From Mesaphorura yosii (Eukaryota > Arthropoda > Collembola > Poduromorpha > Tullbergiidae): a stretch of 64,000 nt of DNA. How positions within the stretch are numbered: the stretch's first letter is position 1; each line of letters starts with the position of its first letter. Both the position numbers and the translations under genes were made by a program. The DNA lies in contig WIXG01000026.1 in assembly GCA_009869945.1 (NCBI GenBank), forward strand, positions 124,001-188,000, in the 5' to 3' direction. The notes under the pieces were generated by a model. It saw nothing but the letters and a program-made list of their open reading frames with translations. It made no database searches and had not been told where the DNA came from. Of the stretch, positions 23,907 to 40,269 are shown piece after piece.

Positions 23907-26900
23907 TTATTTGCCTGCGCCACTTTTCGGGGCTTTCGTGGAAATCTCATGACACTGAAGCACTCAGTCAACATCTTGAAACGAGACGAGTCTAACAAAA
24001 TCAGAACTCGTACACTCAAGCTTGCTTTCGAGACATGTTTACCGCACACTTCACTGTGGTCCTAACCACTGCAAAGTCGTCCTGAAAGTGAGATATTCTA
24101 CCCAGGTAGGAAACTGTTGTTGAACTGTAGTTCATATGAACACATTAGCAGTCACAGTAAATGACTTCATTTGAACTTGGTGATGTAATTCTTGGGAATA
24201 AACAAAGGAAGAGTGAGATGGGTGGACGAGATATACACCAGAAACAAAATAAAAGAAAGGTTAACCGGAAACTGTTCTCTACAAGAAGTTGAGATTACGA
24301 GTTATGACTCAACAATCTCACACAGAAACGCAACCGACGACTTTTACTTCCATTGTTCTGTCCTTTTAATGCACAATGCAGGGTTTTAGAGCCACAGTAA
24401 AATTGCAACTTGTGACAACAGAAACATTCTGAGTCAGAAATCGCAGCGTGCACTCAAACAACAGTTAATATGTGTTCGTATTGTTGTGTCAACTTCCCCA
24501 ATTCACTTATTCACTTATTAGAAACTCGGTTACATAATACACACTCAAATTTGTCTCAGGGAAAATTGGCTGGTCAACTCATTCAATTGGTCATTGAGAC
24601 AATGAATTAAAATTAAGATTGCTCCCAACATTTGTCTGAGATCAAGCGCCGCATGGGGCAAAATATAAATGAATGTCCTCAGTGCCAAAAAATCTGCGTT
24701 GTGTATTCAAATGAATACGAGGAAATACGTGAAGTGCCAATAAATTACGAGGCGATTCAATTTTGCACAGATGTGTATTAGGTAATCAATGAGAATGTGT
24801 AATGACTTCAATCTGCTTCTGGTTAGAGGACCAGTTCATGTCGCATTACGAAGAATTCGCTCGACACAGATAAACAAGTTTTTTCAAGATCATTTTCTCA
24901 AAATTCCAACAACAACTTTTTCGAAATTAAACACACGCTAGGGTTGTTAAGTACTCGATTCGCAATTTGTAGTAATTAAGCACTCAATTCAGGTATTTAA
25001 GATAATTTAATTAGATTTGTTGTAAGAACTCGTCTCTGCACTGATACACTCCACCAGAACTCGAGACCACATTGAAGTGCACGTGTTGATGATATGAATG
25101 AATTTGTACATTTATGCGCTCAGGTCGTGAAGTAGTCTTTTGACTCTTTTCAATTGAAATGGACTTGGATTTCCGCAAATACTGGGACTTTATTATTTAT
25201 TTACAAAACGTACAAGTAGAACTCAAACCATAACATCCCAACAATGACGCTGCGAGATACACTTGTAGTGCGTTCATCAACAATGAGATGATAATGGGAG
25301 AAGGCCGCGTTCATGCACCAGTGAATCTTCATCATTATGCTGTTCTAGCTGGTAATTAAGAGCCCTTCCATTACTTCATATGCTGGAATAACTCGGAATT
25401 TGACCAAGCCTTCTGTCACCAATTTAAATGAATTGGAATCGTGAGGTCTTGTCTCACCCACAAAGGCATACAGTGCATCGTACTTTGCTAGTTCGTCCGC
25501 TGATAGAATGAGTCATCTCTTCTCTCTTGATTGATGCACTGTGAGCCATTCAAATGCGAGCGGACGCTCTGCGCTTGTTTTGATTGTTGTGAGGTACATC
25601 GAGTTTGATTTCAATTATTACATATTCTTTCGGCTAACAATAGAGTACTTGCAGCAGAATTTTTCACCTCACACGCAGCAGGTCTGAGAACCAGAGCTTC
25701 ATTATTGTGTACAAAAATTACTGTTTTTTGAATTCAACCACTGACCAAAAACGAGACAGGTAGCCAAAATTCAAAACAAATGATGCTTATTGTTAAATAG
25801 TGATGATGAGCAGGTTGCGGAAGTGACTCGCTTGCACACACATCATACTTATGAGCATTTTATGTGCATTTTTCAACAATAAAGGCAAGCCTACTGTAGA
25901 GCTCAAAGAGATTAGACAGGGTGAATTGTCGGACTTTGTGTTAGACATCATAAACTCTTATGACGGTGATATGTTTGCTTGCTTGGGCACTATCTCCGTT
26001 TTTACGTATCTGAATACTACTAAATATTTTCAAAAACGGTTTTCACTATTATGTGCACCATGTTCAGGCGCAGCTAACTGGCTACTTTGATTTACCGTAC
26101 CCAACCTCACACATTTAAGTTTTACTGCGTTGGTCTTGTTAATTGTCAGTGAAGTTAAATGCAGGCCGCCTGCGGCCTGCCGAATAAGCTGGTTCTTAAA
26201 TACGCCTGTATCGCCACAGAAAACAAGAATAGCCGGGGATGAGAGAAGAACAGTTCCCGCTTACCTTGTGAGGAAGAGCTAGAAAAATAATACGTTGGTT
26301 GGCCTACGCGTTTGTTTATCCCATCCCAGCCACACAACCTAGCACAATCTGCTACTACACTAAACAATAGGCGATATTTTGCTCAATGCTAAAGGCATAG
26401 GAGCTTATTTCGCAATACTAAGTGCACCGCAGCTTATTTTCCTGTGTGCCTCACTTTTGTAATGAAAACTGTCCTTATGGGGAGTGGAGCGATCGAGGGA
26501 TTCTTGTTCTATCGCATCGCCATAACCCAATCGTTCGCACTTCCTCACCCTAACTTCTTTCACATTTTCATAATATTTAGCACGCACACACTTCCGTTGC
26601 AAACAAGAGCAATCTTATGGAATTTATGAATGAGTCATACTCTGTGCACATTAATAATGATAACATCAGGGAGAGCATCAAACCATTGCCTTCTATTGTA
26701 TGGTATAGTTTCCTTCTGAAGAGGAACGTGCTTGTGTTGTGTCTATGATAAGCAGCACGTCGTGCATTTTATATCATTTTGATTGTTTCGTTTGATACTT
26801 CAGTCATTCCGAATTTCCAGGCAAAACCACAGACTGAATGCCCAACCATTCACGCTGAAACATTCAAGGTACGCTTGGAGAATTTTTAGATTCAGCCCAC

Positions 26901-27923
26901 TGTACCAATTGATATGCCCTTTAGTTGTACTTCGAGATGTCCATCACTTCGACATGATTGCATTGCCTCTTGTAATGTGGCATGTGTGAGACGCGAGAAT
27001 TACAGAATAATTTGCACGGTAATTTCGTGCGATCATATTGATTATCTCCCGTTTCGCATAATAGCTGAATATATGAAAAAGGCATTAATCTGGCACCGAT
27101 ACAGCAAGAAGATTTCTTTTGTGCAAAACGTCTGCGCTTTTTTAAACTTCGTAATGACTAATTTGTCCTTGAGAGGAAAGAACTGACAACAATGCTGTCA
27201 CGTCTAAATCAAGTTTATGACTCGAGAATTCATACTAATATTCAAGAAAGCTCTAGTGGACACTGGACGCTGCCATTGTCCATAAGATCCCACGTAGAGT
27301 AGTAGGAAAATTTAATTGCAAATTAATCGAGACAGAATCGCACTAATACATGTTTCTACATTACCTTTCTAAAAAGGTGATTTTAGGATGTCGCCCACAG
27401 GTTTATGGTATGATTGTGTTTTTCGGGTTCATTGAGGTTTGAAATAAATTGAGGCAAACGAATCAAGCGATGTCGCCAAATTAAATCTGAACCGATGAAT
27501 AAGAACGCGGCAGGTTGTGCATCACATTTGCGCAATTGACGTATTAAAGAGACCATGTTTCTACTCTTGCTTTACTTGTAAGTGGATTTCCTGTGTAACG
27601 TTTAAGTAATGCCCATTGCTGGGCTACAAGGATCATCTTGATTGATCTTGATCAGATTGATCATTCATCTGGCTGCGTTTTATGAGCTCAAAACAAGATT
27701 TTAAACACAAAAGCATGACCGTCCTACTGGGTTGATTATCATCAAAATGCACAAGCGTCAGCAGCAGAACAGGACGAACTATTCGAGAACTCTCAGCTCT
27801 TGTTCTCAGGTTTTTGCAATCACAATTTGTATACTGGTCGTAATTATGGGCTGGCTGTAGTCTAGCTGAACCGTTGGCGAAGCAGGTGTGTTTGAGACAA
27901 GATTACTTAAGGAGATTACTCAC

Positions 27924-28219
27924 CCGTGGCTTCCGGTTATACAATTCAAATCGTCAGTCTCTCCCAACTCCTCTGCATGTTCTGTGTCTTGAAGGTGATC
28001 ATCCTCAGAGTCATCAACATTGCGCCCCGTTGTCTCGCCATTCTCCTGCCTCTTCTCGTCCTCGATGACGATACTTTCCCGAATGATACCAATGGAATTG
28101 TTTGTACAGTTATCGTTGTCTGCACCATCTTGATGTTGATTTTGTTTGCTCTTATGCCTTTGCATTCGACCTTGCCGCAGATCACACTCACCAGTACATT
28201 TTGAAGGCCCTTCTTCCAT
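27924..28219 (-). CDS. Possible first exon of an acidic orphan protein
   Basis: An ATG at 28219 opens a frame of 98 complete codons rich in Glu, Asp, Asn and Gln (for example RNVDDSEDDHLQDTEHAEE), ending at a good donor GG|GTGAGT at 27924/27923. The composition resembles a disordered acidic region, and the hydrophobic plus-strand frame over it would be its shadow. I could not place a second exon in phase. It matches no family I know. Confidence 0.3.
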
Positions 28220-29037
28220 ACTTTAGAAATTGCTACACTGAATAAGCTTGTAGATGAAGCGTGATTGAGGCAATGTAATCTATCGTGGCTTGACTCTTGA
28301 ACGAAGCCAGCAAGTGCCGTTCGTGGGTTCCAGGCAAAGAATGGCGACTCAAGTCCTGGGTTCCATCTCACCGCATGACATGCCTGAAGACAATGTTGTA
28401 ATTTGTTCAGAGATGACACGTGAACGGAATCTGAGCTCACCATTCAGCCTACATGCGGCACGGTGAGGTGCATATCGATGTGTCTTTAAGATTGACCTTC
28501 TTCAATGTGAAGATGTAAAAAATTGCATAATGAAACGCGTAGGCAATAATGAACGCCTATGATTATGATCTGTTGCAGGTCGCAAGATGCACGAACCATA
28601 AGTGAGTCGTCACAAAGTCTCACTGGAGAGTGGAGTCACCATTTTCTAAGCAAAAATTGTAATGCTTCAATTTTCAATTTATTAACAATGACAATCACAT
28701 GCATTCCATTCTCCAGAGCTGTGGCATATACCTTTGGGATCAGACAAAGAATCCCGTTACGTAATTGGATGAGCAAGCGAGAGTAATCATATGTACTCTG
28801 TAAAGACATGCAAATTTCCTAACGAACCGACACTAAGACGATAAGCAAAACTATGATTTAATCACACAACGAAGTAATATCGTCATCATGACCCAATGCT
28901 CTGCTGAACGTAACTCATCAGGAACTCACCATCCATTCTTTAACGCAGGCTATTTTGGAGCCTAGTAGCCTTTGATGCTGACTGCAAACTAACTAAAAAG
29001 GAGTCGACAACAATCCTCACATGGTATAAAATTCAGG

Positions 29038-29043
29038 TTTAAT
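29038..29043 (-). terminator. Candidate polyadenylation signal (RNase H2A gene)
   Basis: ATTAAA on the minus strand, 83 bases beyond the stop codon at 29126. Position fits; the hexamer is the common weaker variant. Confidence 0.35.
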
Positions 29044-29125
29044 GGAGCCACAAAATATGATAGGAATGTATAAAAGTAAAACCAAGTATTCAAAAGTGTA
29101 GTTTTAAGCTTCTGCATACTTCCAC

Positions 29126-30441
29126 TTAAAGAGAAGAAGTCTGTGCCAGATTACGATAAGCAAAGAACTGAGACTTTTGTCTGACATAAGGAGTGGCTGC
29201 AACAAATGATATCTTATCAGGAACGGAGGCGGATTTCTCTTTTCTTTTAAGAAATTTTGAGATCTTCGGCAGAGATTCATCGATCTTTTCCTCCTCCACT
29301 TCCCTAAATAGAAAAACCGGTTCCATAAAAGTTAGAACTCGAGAGCCAATCAAATCTGGAAGGCATTCTTTACCATTTAACTTTTGTAGCAGTCTTTTCG
29401 AGAAGATCACTCGCAGTCGACCAACTGTTTCTGACGATATTGGGAAACCCAAAGATCGGATCCATATTTGCTCTAAGAAATCTCTTGGTCTTGGGGTCTG
29501 AAATGAAATGAAGAAGCATAAAATACTAAAAAAAAAAGTTGAATTGACCGAAACAATTACCTCCTGGATACCCACTGCCGCACTCTTTAACTTTCAGGGT
29601 CTGATTCTCGAAGTTCCAATCTCTAATAGCTTGATCCCTTGTAACTTTTGCACAAATACTGGCTGCGCTAACTGGCTTGTATTTTGCATCTGCCTTTTGA
29701 TCTACCTTGAACGTGAGACCTGGGAAGACGGACTGAAGCTTTTGCTGCAAGCACCATGTGATATGATACAATTGTATGCAATAGGATCTTTTTGACAAGT
29801 TCATCTCAATATGCTCAATGCTCATACCTGGTACTTGTCCATTGGACCGACAGTATCCACGAAAATCTTATCAATTTTGACACCTCTGTCAATGAATCCC
29901 TGAATAAGCTCGATTGCCGCATTATGAGATATCTCATTCAGGCTGTACTTTTGTCGTCGGAAGCTTTTCGCTGATATCTGGGTCGGAGAAATCAGCTTGA
30001 GTCCAAATACGACGTACTCGAGTTTGACCAACAGCTCCAATATTTCGTCTCGAAGTTTCTCTGTCAGTTGTTTGGAATCATTGAGCTTGGCAATTGAGTC
30101 TATGAGCACAGGAGGATTTTTCTCAATTTCTTCTATCTTGTGACCCTTGTCCTTTCTCGATTGTATGGCCACGCCATCAGCAACGCTTCCAAATATTCCA
30201 TAAACCATAGGGCCTTTACATCACAAGAAGGGCGCCCAATTTGTATAACTTTCATTCATTTTGTAAGTTCCATTAATATCTTGAACTCCCACTACTTACC
30301 TAAAACGGGACCACGTCCAGCTTCGTCAATTCCAAAGTAGCAGGATTCCAGCTTGCATCTCTCTGGTACTTCGCTGAAGACTGTTAGATCTTCCGAGTTG
30401 TTCTCCCGAAATATTCTCAAGGTGTCTTTGATTAAGTCCAT
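29126..30441 (-). CDS. RNASEH2A: Ribonuclease H2 catalytic subunit A
   Basis: Nuclear type-2 RNase H that cuts RNA in RNA-DNA hybrids and removes single ribonucleotides from DNA, working with subunits B and C. Exons 5' to 3': 30300-30441, 29828-30213, 29561-29744, 29374-29497, 29126-29303; phases agree, 337 aa (human 299). Visible landmarks: GIDEAGRGPVLGPMVYG with catalytic Asp39-Glu40, NDSKQLT, FVDTVGP and KADAKYKPVSAASICAKVTRD, which supply the DEDD acidic residues, and the end FFAYRNLAQTSSL, like the eukaryotic C-terminus. About 20-30 extra residues lie between GPMVYG and NDSK. The gene is divergent from LETM1, 835 bp away. Confidence 0.96.
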
Positions 30442-31276
30442 AGTTTCGGCGAAATGTCACGATATTCGTTTCTTGGCCACAAGAAAGAGGCACTGCCAAA
30501 ATACACCTCCGCCTGCTGCTAATGAATGAATGCTGGATAAAATCTGTTCCAGTATCTTACACGTACTTACATTCGGTCGAACTTCAACTCCTGAATATGA
30601 TGAAATTGCGCTCGTTAGATACAGTTGGTCAGTATTTCGTGATAATTTCTGATAAGAAAGTATAACAGAGAAAAACAAAGAATCTTCAGTGGTCGATTTT
30701 TCCAAGACCGCCAATTCGATTCGACTTCCCGAGTCCTGATGCATGCTGAGCATGTACACACGCACTCTTCATGCTCCATACACCTGGATCAACACAACAT
30801 GTAGAAATCATCTCGGCTCACTTCTCGTCGAGTGCTTGCGAATCTTGAATGTAGAGCAAAGTGCAATATCATGTCCATGTCCAGCAACAGAGCAACTTGA
30901 GACAAATGAAGAGCAATGCTGACACTTTAAACGGTGTTGCATAATTCTAATTTGACAGACCTATTCTCCAGGCAAGTCGATTTTAATAATCTGGACAACA
31001 ATTTTCTACTTGTTAGTGGAGCACGTGTTACTCAGGTGATGAGACAACATAATTTCTAACCCAAATAAAGTCTGCCAATTAAATTACGACCCACTCCTCA
31101 ATAGTAAATTCATTAGAACGAGTGGAGCGTCTTACAATTTTATCATGTGTCTTCATTAATTCCAAATCTCAAGCAACAATTTAGAAGTACCTCAGTGAAT
31201 AGTATGTTATCACCGATAGGCAGATAATTGCAACGGCATCTAATTTTTGGGTCAACGTAACTTAAGAAGACGGACG
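30442..31276. other. Head-to-head promoter region between RNASEH2A and LETM1
   Basis: 835 bases between the start codons of two divergent genes; it probably holds both promoters and 5' UTRs. A minus-strand open frame at 30457-30765 overlaps the RNase H2A leader and has no domain signature. No clear TATA box was identified. Confidence 0.55.
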
Positions 31277-34443
<3,167 letters not shown>

Positions 34444-34639
34444 TGATCAACATAATTAGATTATATTTTTAATACCAATTTCTTCATATACGGGCAAGTC
34501 GAGCTCTTACTGTGTAAGACAACTAACTTCAGCCCAATTTGTAAGCTGTCGAACAACTGGAACAACTTCTAAGCTAGACTATCCTGGTGCTTTAATTTCC
34601 CGTCTGTAAATCATTCTCAAATTAGTCCATGAAACCATG

Positions 34640-34684
34640 AATAAAGCCAACTTCTGAAACGCAAGGCGGTGATACTTCAATAAA
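34640..34684 (+). terminator. LETM1 polyadenylation signals
   Basis: Two perfect AATAAA hexamers at 34640-34645 and 34679-34684, about 200 and 240 bases after the LETM1 stop. Confidence 0.6.
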
Positions 34685-36235
34685 TTGAACTTTCCATTTG
34701 AAAGAATGACCCTTTTCCCTAATTTGAGGAAATATCGCTGGGTTATGATATCACAGGGCTGAGGTTGAGGCCAAAATCGAAATCAGCATGCTCAAATCCC
34801 TCAAATGCGTTGATTTAGCCTATATAGGCAACCAGCACATAGAAGATCCTTCATAGAAGAAGATCTCACTTTACCCCAGCCTCTAACTCTTTCATATGTA
34901 AGAGTTTTGTCTGGTCAAAGTCTGCACCCCAATTTTCTAACTTCTGGGTCTGTGCGTGTTTATTAACCAAACCCTGTGAGTGAGTAGCCCTTGGACGGGG
35001 ATGATAATCCCAGCATACCCCAACTCGAAATTTGCTTGCAAGCGTCTGCCATAAATCGACGAAGTTTCCGACTTTGAACTTTGATCTCGAATATCTAGGG
35101 CCTGGGATGGAATTTCAGGTCCCTTCCTTTTGGGTTGTGTTTCATGATATTAGGGCTATAATATGAGGTACCGCAGGTTCCTGAAATATGGCACAGAAAA
35201 AAGTTGAAAATTCGGGGCCAAACCTTGGATTGACCTTTTCCCCAGGCACAATGCTGAATTTGACCCCAGGTTTGACTGGGCTTTATTCTAGACAATAAGG
35301 CCTACCGATAGAAAAAATAAAAAATTGTGGCCCAAACCCACTCCTTAATGAAAACGGTTCTTTGGCTGTAAGTGCTTTAAATAAGTTAAGCTGTTAAAAT
35401 GTATTAGTACCAATTTTTCGGGATTGTAGAAAGCGGCTGTAGAAGAATGAAAATGTAAGAGTGATAGTAGTATTTTAACTGAATCAAGTTTTCAATTCTT
35501 TCTTCTTATACTTGGCTCCTCTACCGGATCCATTTGGTCTTCATGTCTTTCATGTAATCCCATTACTAAGCTTTACATAAGGTTCATACCCTCTGGAAAC
35601 AAGACAAATGACGCGTTGGTTGACTTAGGGAAACTTTAATTATGACGTAAAAACTAACGACACAATGGACAGAATCGTGTAAGAAATAACATTGATGCAA
35701 ATTTTCAAAATGTGGAGAACAATTCCTGTATACACTATTATGAATTCAACAATCCCGTACTATAACACAGATTTGGAGACGACAAAAAGAGAGAGAATGC
35801 TATGTTGATACGAAACTTATTTAGAAATAAGATTCGTACTTCTAGTTAAATCTCATCCGATTTTAATACTCTTATTTGGCATAGCTGAACCCAAGAGTCA
35901 GGGTCTTCTGGGAAGCTCTTAGGAATTCCTCACACACAATCGATCATCAGCTGAGGTGGTCTTAATTTCGACCTTACTGATTTGAATTTTTACTTTTTGG
36001 TTAGAATTTGATTCTATTCCCATTATCGAAATATTTTAAGAGATGCTACAAATGTTTCTAAACAAATACTCAAGATGATAAGCATTGAGATTGTAATTCT
36101 AGCGTTTCCAAAGTTTCTTCGAGTACTCCTTCATGTCGGCAGCATCGGGCGTTAATTTGACATGTGAAGGTCAGTTGGCACTCCGATGACAAACTAGAGT
36201 AGAGTGGGCAGAAGTGTCTGGCCCTAAGACCCAAA

Positions 36236-36397
36236 ATGTTTAACTTTGTGATCGCGATCGTTCTTTGCGCAAGTAACTTAGTTGCTCAAGAAATTGATGA
36301 CTCCGAACTGATTTTGCATTTTCATCGTCGTGATATTTTTACTATGTGTCGGAATCCTTCGCGTTCGTCTTTCGGGCACAGTTTATTGTTAGCATAG
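36236..36397 (+). CDS. Small ORF with signal-peptide-like N-terminus
   Basis: A 53-codon ATG frame. The first 17 residues (MFNFVIAIVLCASNLVA) look like a signal peptide with a likely cut after VA or VAQ, followed by acidic QEIDDSEL and a dibasic Arg-Arg at 31-32. It is too short to prove, and may be the first exon of a longer gene or a short secreted peptide. Unrecognised. Confidence 0.3.
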   Translation: MFNFVIAIVLCASNLVAQEIDDSELILHFHRRDIFTMCRNPSRSSFGHSLLLA

Positions 36398-39300
36398 CAT
36401 ATTGTTAGATTTCATGAATTTTTGGAAAAGTTGGAATTGGAATGGAGATGAGACTTGAATCGTTTATATGAATCCGGGATTACCATGACATGGTAAGTGC
36501 AATACGTCGGCCCAGTCGGCTTTATGCAAACTACATCTCAAGCTCATGTGCACTGTCAAAGGAAGAGTCGAAGCGTTGTGTCGCATTGTACAAACACGAC
36601 ATGTGCAATCGTACAGTGGCAGTGAGTGAGGTGCTGAAAGGAAGAAAGGAAAGTCTGCTCGTTCTGCGAGTTTTATGAATTGATTACTCATTCTGAAATT
36701 TGCTCTTCAGCAGTGAAGAAGTGAAAATGCGATTTGATTAAGTTCAGGCTTATCTCGCGTAAAAAGCATACATTTTAGCGTATTGAAAGTGTAAAAGTGT
36801 CCCGGAGATTGCAAACTGACTATTAGTTAAGTTTCTACTTCAACTTTAGATTGGAATTTCCAACTCTTATACAACCAACCCGCAACCCCAATACTATTCA
36901 GATTTGGTAAGTAACACACGGAACACTAACTAGATAACTTTGGTCATTTTAATGGAGCATCGTTTGAGTCTGACTTATACTAAGCCAATTCGCCAGTGAC
37001 CTTCTGTCTGTCCAATACATTGATCAGTTCATGAATTGATCATCTGTTAGCCAGTTTAATTCAAATCTGGAATTTTCCTTGCATACGCATACGGATTGTC
37101 ATCTCATTCTGAATTCTCTAATGCCATTAATGATATGTACTTACAAAGCTCATAAGTTCCCTTTCGACAAAATGAAACTATCACGTTCTTTGACAGCGTT
37201 ATCAAATGAGAATGGAGGTAACATTTTGTTTCTTTTGGTGAGCATGCCTTAAGCGTGGCTCGAGCCCAAACACGCGTACATGCCGCACTATGTTTAAAAG
37301 CGTACTCATCAAAGGGAAAGAATTTGTTATCTTTATTTTCCTTTGATAACGCACCTAAAAACCTTGATAATTTCTCCTCTTAAATACTTCATCTTATCAG
37401 CCATTTCATCAGGTACTATTAATTAATTACCACGGACGGATTTGACATCTTTCTCTTCATTTCATATGCAAATTGCTGGATCCCATTTTTCGCTGATGAT
37501 ACAGGCATTGCGTCGTGATGTCCTGTTAATCTGTCTCATATCATCAAATACGGAAACCTTTTGCTACAGATAAGAGATGTTGGATTTGTTTTTCATATGA
37601 TTAATTCAGCTGCAAAGTCGTTGTCATTGCATCAGATTAACTCTTTCGAGCATCGACTGTTAACCAGAATCAGTTGGTTCCAGGTCATAGACCTGGAATT
37701 GTTGGCCTTCATAATTTCATTGAGTTGAGGTCGCTACCCGTTTAGCTGAAATTTTAGTTGGAATTCGGAAGCCGCTGGCACTTTAAAACGTACAATAAGG
37801 CTGCAATTGTTCAGGGGACATTATAGCCAACTCATGACTCATGAATTTTGTCGACAGTAATCGTTAGAACTGTTATACTATTTACCAAAGCGGAAACGCT
37901 GGGTGTCATCGATCGTGTGTTTCTCGATACACGAAAACTTAACCGCAATTAAAAGTCGTAAAGTTTGCCTAGACCGCTCATCATGATTTTACCACATGCA
38001 TCATTGGCTGTCCCATTATGCATTGACAGCAGCATCGGCGTGGGCAATAAAAACTGAGAAAGGCTTTTCTTAAAAATAAGTATTCTTTAAATGGAGCGCA
38101 CTGGTTGGGTCTTTACATACAAATTTATCCCATCACAGTACGCATTTTCAGTGCATGTATTCATCCTAGCTACGACTCTGAACGCCTTTTTGAGGTAAGA
38201 AATAGAGACCAAATTGCCAACTAGAAAAGACATCTGCAAAAACCAGCATCTTGAATCGAGGATTGAGGTTCATGTTTCTGTTGCGCAATGTAACGATTCG
38301 CTCACACTTTACCTGTGTGCAAACTACTACTATACGCAAAGCAGCAAAGGAAGGGGCGACGGAGTAAAAATTAAGACAGACAGTAAAAGCTTGCTTCAGG
38401 GAGGAAAATTCACCGTTCTGTGCTCTCTTTTTTCGGCATTCATTATTACAAGATTTTATTACCTATTCAGACCATCCGACTCCTATGCTGTACTATCATC
38501 ATCCTTTTTGACCTTGTACTATGAAAGAAATGACGAGCAATAAATTCGGTAATTGTGACTTGTGAAGTCTGAAATGCTTCGTAAACCTCAAGCGTTCGAC
38601 ATCTTGCCTTGCTATGAGTCTCATCCTTCCGCAGACAAAAACTGCAGCAAAAATAGACTGACGCTTGCTTCGATTGTTGTGCGAAACTGAAACTGGTTGG
38701 TCGCATACCCTGTCTATAAATAGAACAAGAAAGACACATACAGCATTAGCAGCATTTTCGTGACAGTTTGTACACGGTGATGCACCTGACATTGCATAAC
38801 ATGGCATGCGCATGAGACTAAAAGAATTGCGACAATTTGTTATGCAAGCTATATGTAATTTATGAGTTTTTCCTGCAATGGCTCAGACGAACTTGAACTG
38901 TTTATCATCAAGGCTCCTCAAGCTTTAAGCAATCCACTTTCTGGACAGAAACTATGCTAACTCTGCTTTGTACATTTAAGAATTTAAGATTGAAAATCCC
39001 AATGAATGGTACAAGAATTCACTTATTTTGGGTATGTTAGTGAAATTTGTGGAATATTTCGCGCATAATTTCGCTTGAGAGACTGAGACATAAAGGAAGA
39101 CACGAAGACATCTAAGATTTAATGTGTTCGGTTTGAGACAATGGGGGGACAGCGAACATTAAAGATAAAGTAAACGACTCATGGAATTAGAAACGGAAAT
39201 GAATCAACTGAATCTGCAAAAATGAAAGATGAACATTTTGACTTTTAAGGTAGTGCAGTGTTGCAAAGAGGACAGGCTGGCGATGTGCATATGAGAGCAC

Positions 39301-40111
39301 TGAAACTTGTAACTTGTTCGACGTGATAGTCTCTGTCTACGAAGGGAAGAAAAGCCGAAGCTCGTCCTTTGTTGGTAGCATGTTTAATTCGAGTTGGCCT
39401 CACTACGCTATGCTAGTGTTCGAGTCGTCTGTTATGGCAAGAGAGAATGACGACACATGAATCTTCTTTCGTTGCAGAGTGTAAAGAGCACTGCACTGCT
39501 CTGTTTTCGTAAATAAGAAGGAACTGTTCTGTGCGATTGTTAATTGTTTTCTTCTTGTGGCAAAGATGCAAAAGCACACACAGAACAAGATGACAATATA
39601 GGTTCTGTTCACTCATTTATTGAGTGCACCGTTTTTCATAAATGGAATTAATCTAACTGTGCAGAATGTGATCATAAGAAAAGTTCTAGCGAAATATACT
39701 AGAAACTGTGCAATTGAGTAAATAGCTAAGCATCCTGTGGAGTATTTGTCAGAATTCACTAATATGGTAAGTAGAAAATAAGTCCATCGTGCAAGGTAAT
39801 TCGACAAACCCACTTCATAATAATTGCTACATAACTTCGTGGATTATTTAGACAAGGTTTGTGGCACAGCTAAAGACGTTGTAAAGCTTATGCCAAATCG
39901 AGGTGATCGCCCTCCACAAGAATAATTAACTGTTTGACTTCTACAATTTCACTATTACCAGGTGTAATCTTGTTTTTATGAATTCACTCTACTGCTGCAA
40001 AACGTCTGGCGATACCAGTGCATGTTAGACACTCGACGAGATACTTAAACTGAAGCCATCATTGGAAATATTCTTTGCCTACCTTAATTCTTACCATTCC
40101 TGATTGTATGA

Positions 40112-40132
40112 TTGTTGTTTTTCTTTCCACAG
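40112..40132 (+). promoter_or_regulatory. Probable 5' UTR splice acceptor of HUWE1
   Basis: A T/C-rich tract ending in CCACAG, 137 bases before the HUWE1 ATG. It implies at least one upstream noncoding exon in the 34.7-40.1 kb region. Confidence 0.4.
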
Positions 40133-40269
40133 TAAATTCATGGTACTGGCACAAGAGGAAAATCATAGAAGCAATTCAAGGGCGTCATAAGTTGGATGAA
40201 TCAAAGCTCGTTCGCCTAAGAAACAAAGTCCGATTCTTCAGGAGACTGACTCAAGTATGACATAACATC

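Larger units (their letters stand above)
21472..29125. other. 7.6 kb gene-poor gap
   Basis: This is the upstream region of the C2-MUN gene and the downstream region of the RNase H2A gene. I find no recognisable protein domain. It contains a GC-richer block at 23600-24070 with three overlapping open frames, an acidic open frame at 27924-28219 (minus), and a short hydrophobic-start frame at 21899-22105 (plus); these are described separately. Around 27631-27669 there are short TTGATC-rich repeats. The rest is AT-rich with no clear structure. Confidence 0.55.
34444..40269. other. 5.8 kb gap between LETM1 and HUWE1
   Basis: It starts with the LETM1 3' UTR and should contain the HUWE1 promoter and one or more 5' UTR exons: a strong pyrimidine-rich acceptor ends at 40132, so a leader exon probably runs 40133-40269 into the HUWE1 start. 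Between about 34750 and 35350 the sequence is less AT-rich, with repeated GGCC/GGTTT-like words, possibly an old repeat. A small secreted-type ORF lies at 36236-36397. No other supported gene; open frames at 38214-38813 lack any signature. Confidence 0.55.

Noticed and set aside
27634-27860. Minus-strand open stretch as second exon of the acidic orphan
   Set aside because: Its open frame needs phase 1, but the proposed first exon ends in phase 2, so they do not join.
38467-38813. Minus-strand frames of 90 and 104 codons
   Set aside because: Two overlapping frames with mixed Cys/Arg composition, no family match, and no convincing start context or splice partner.
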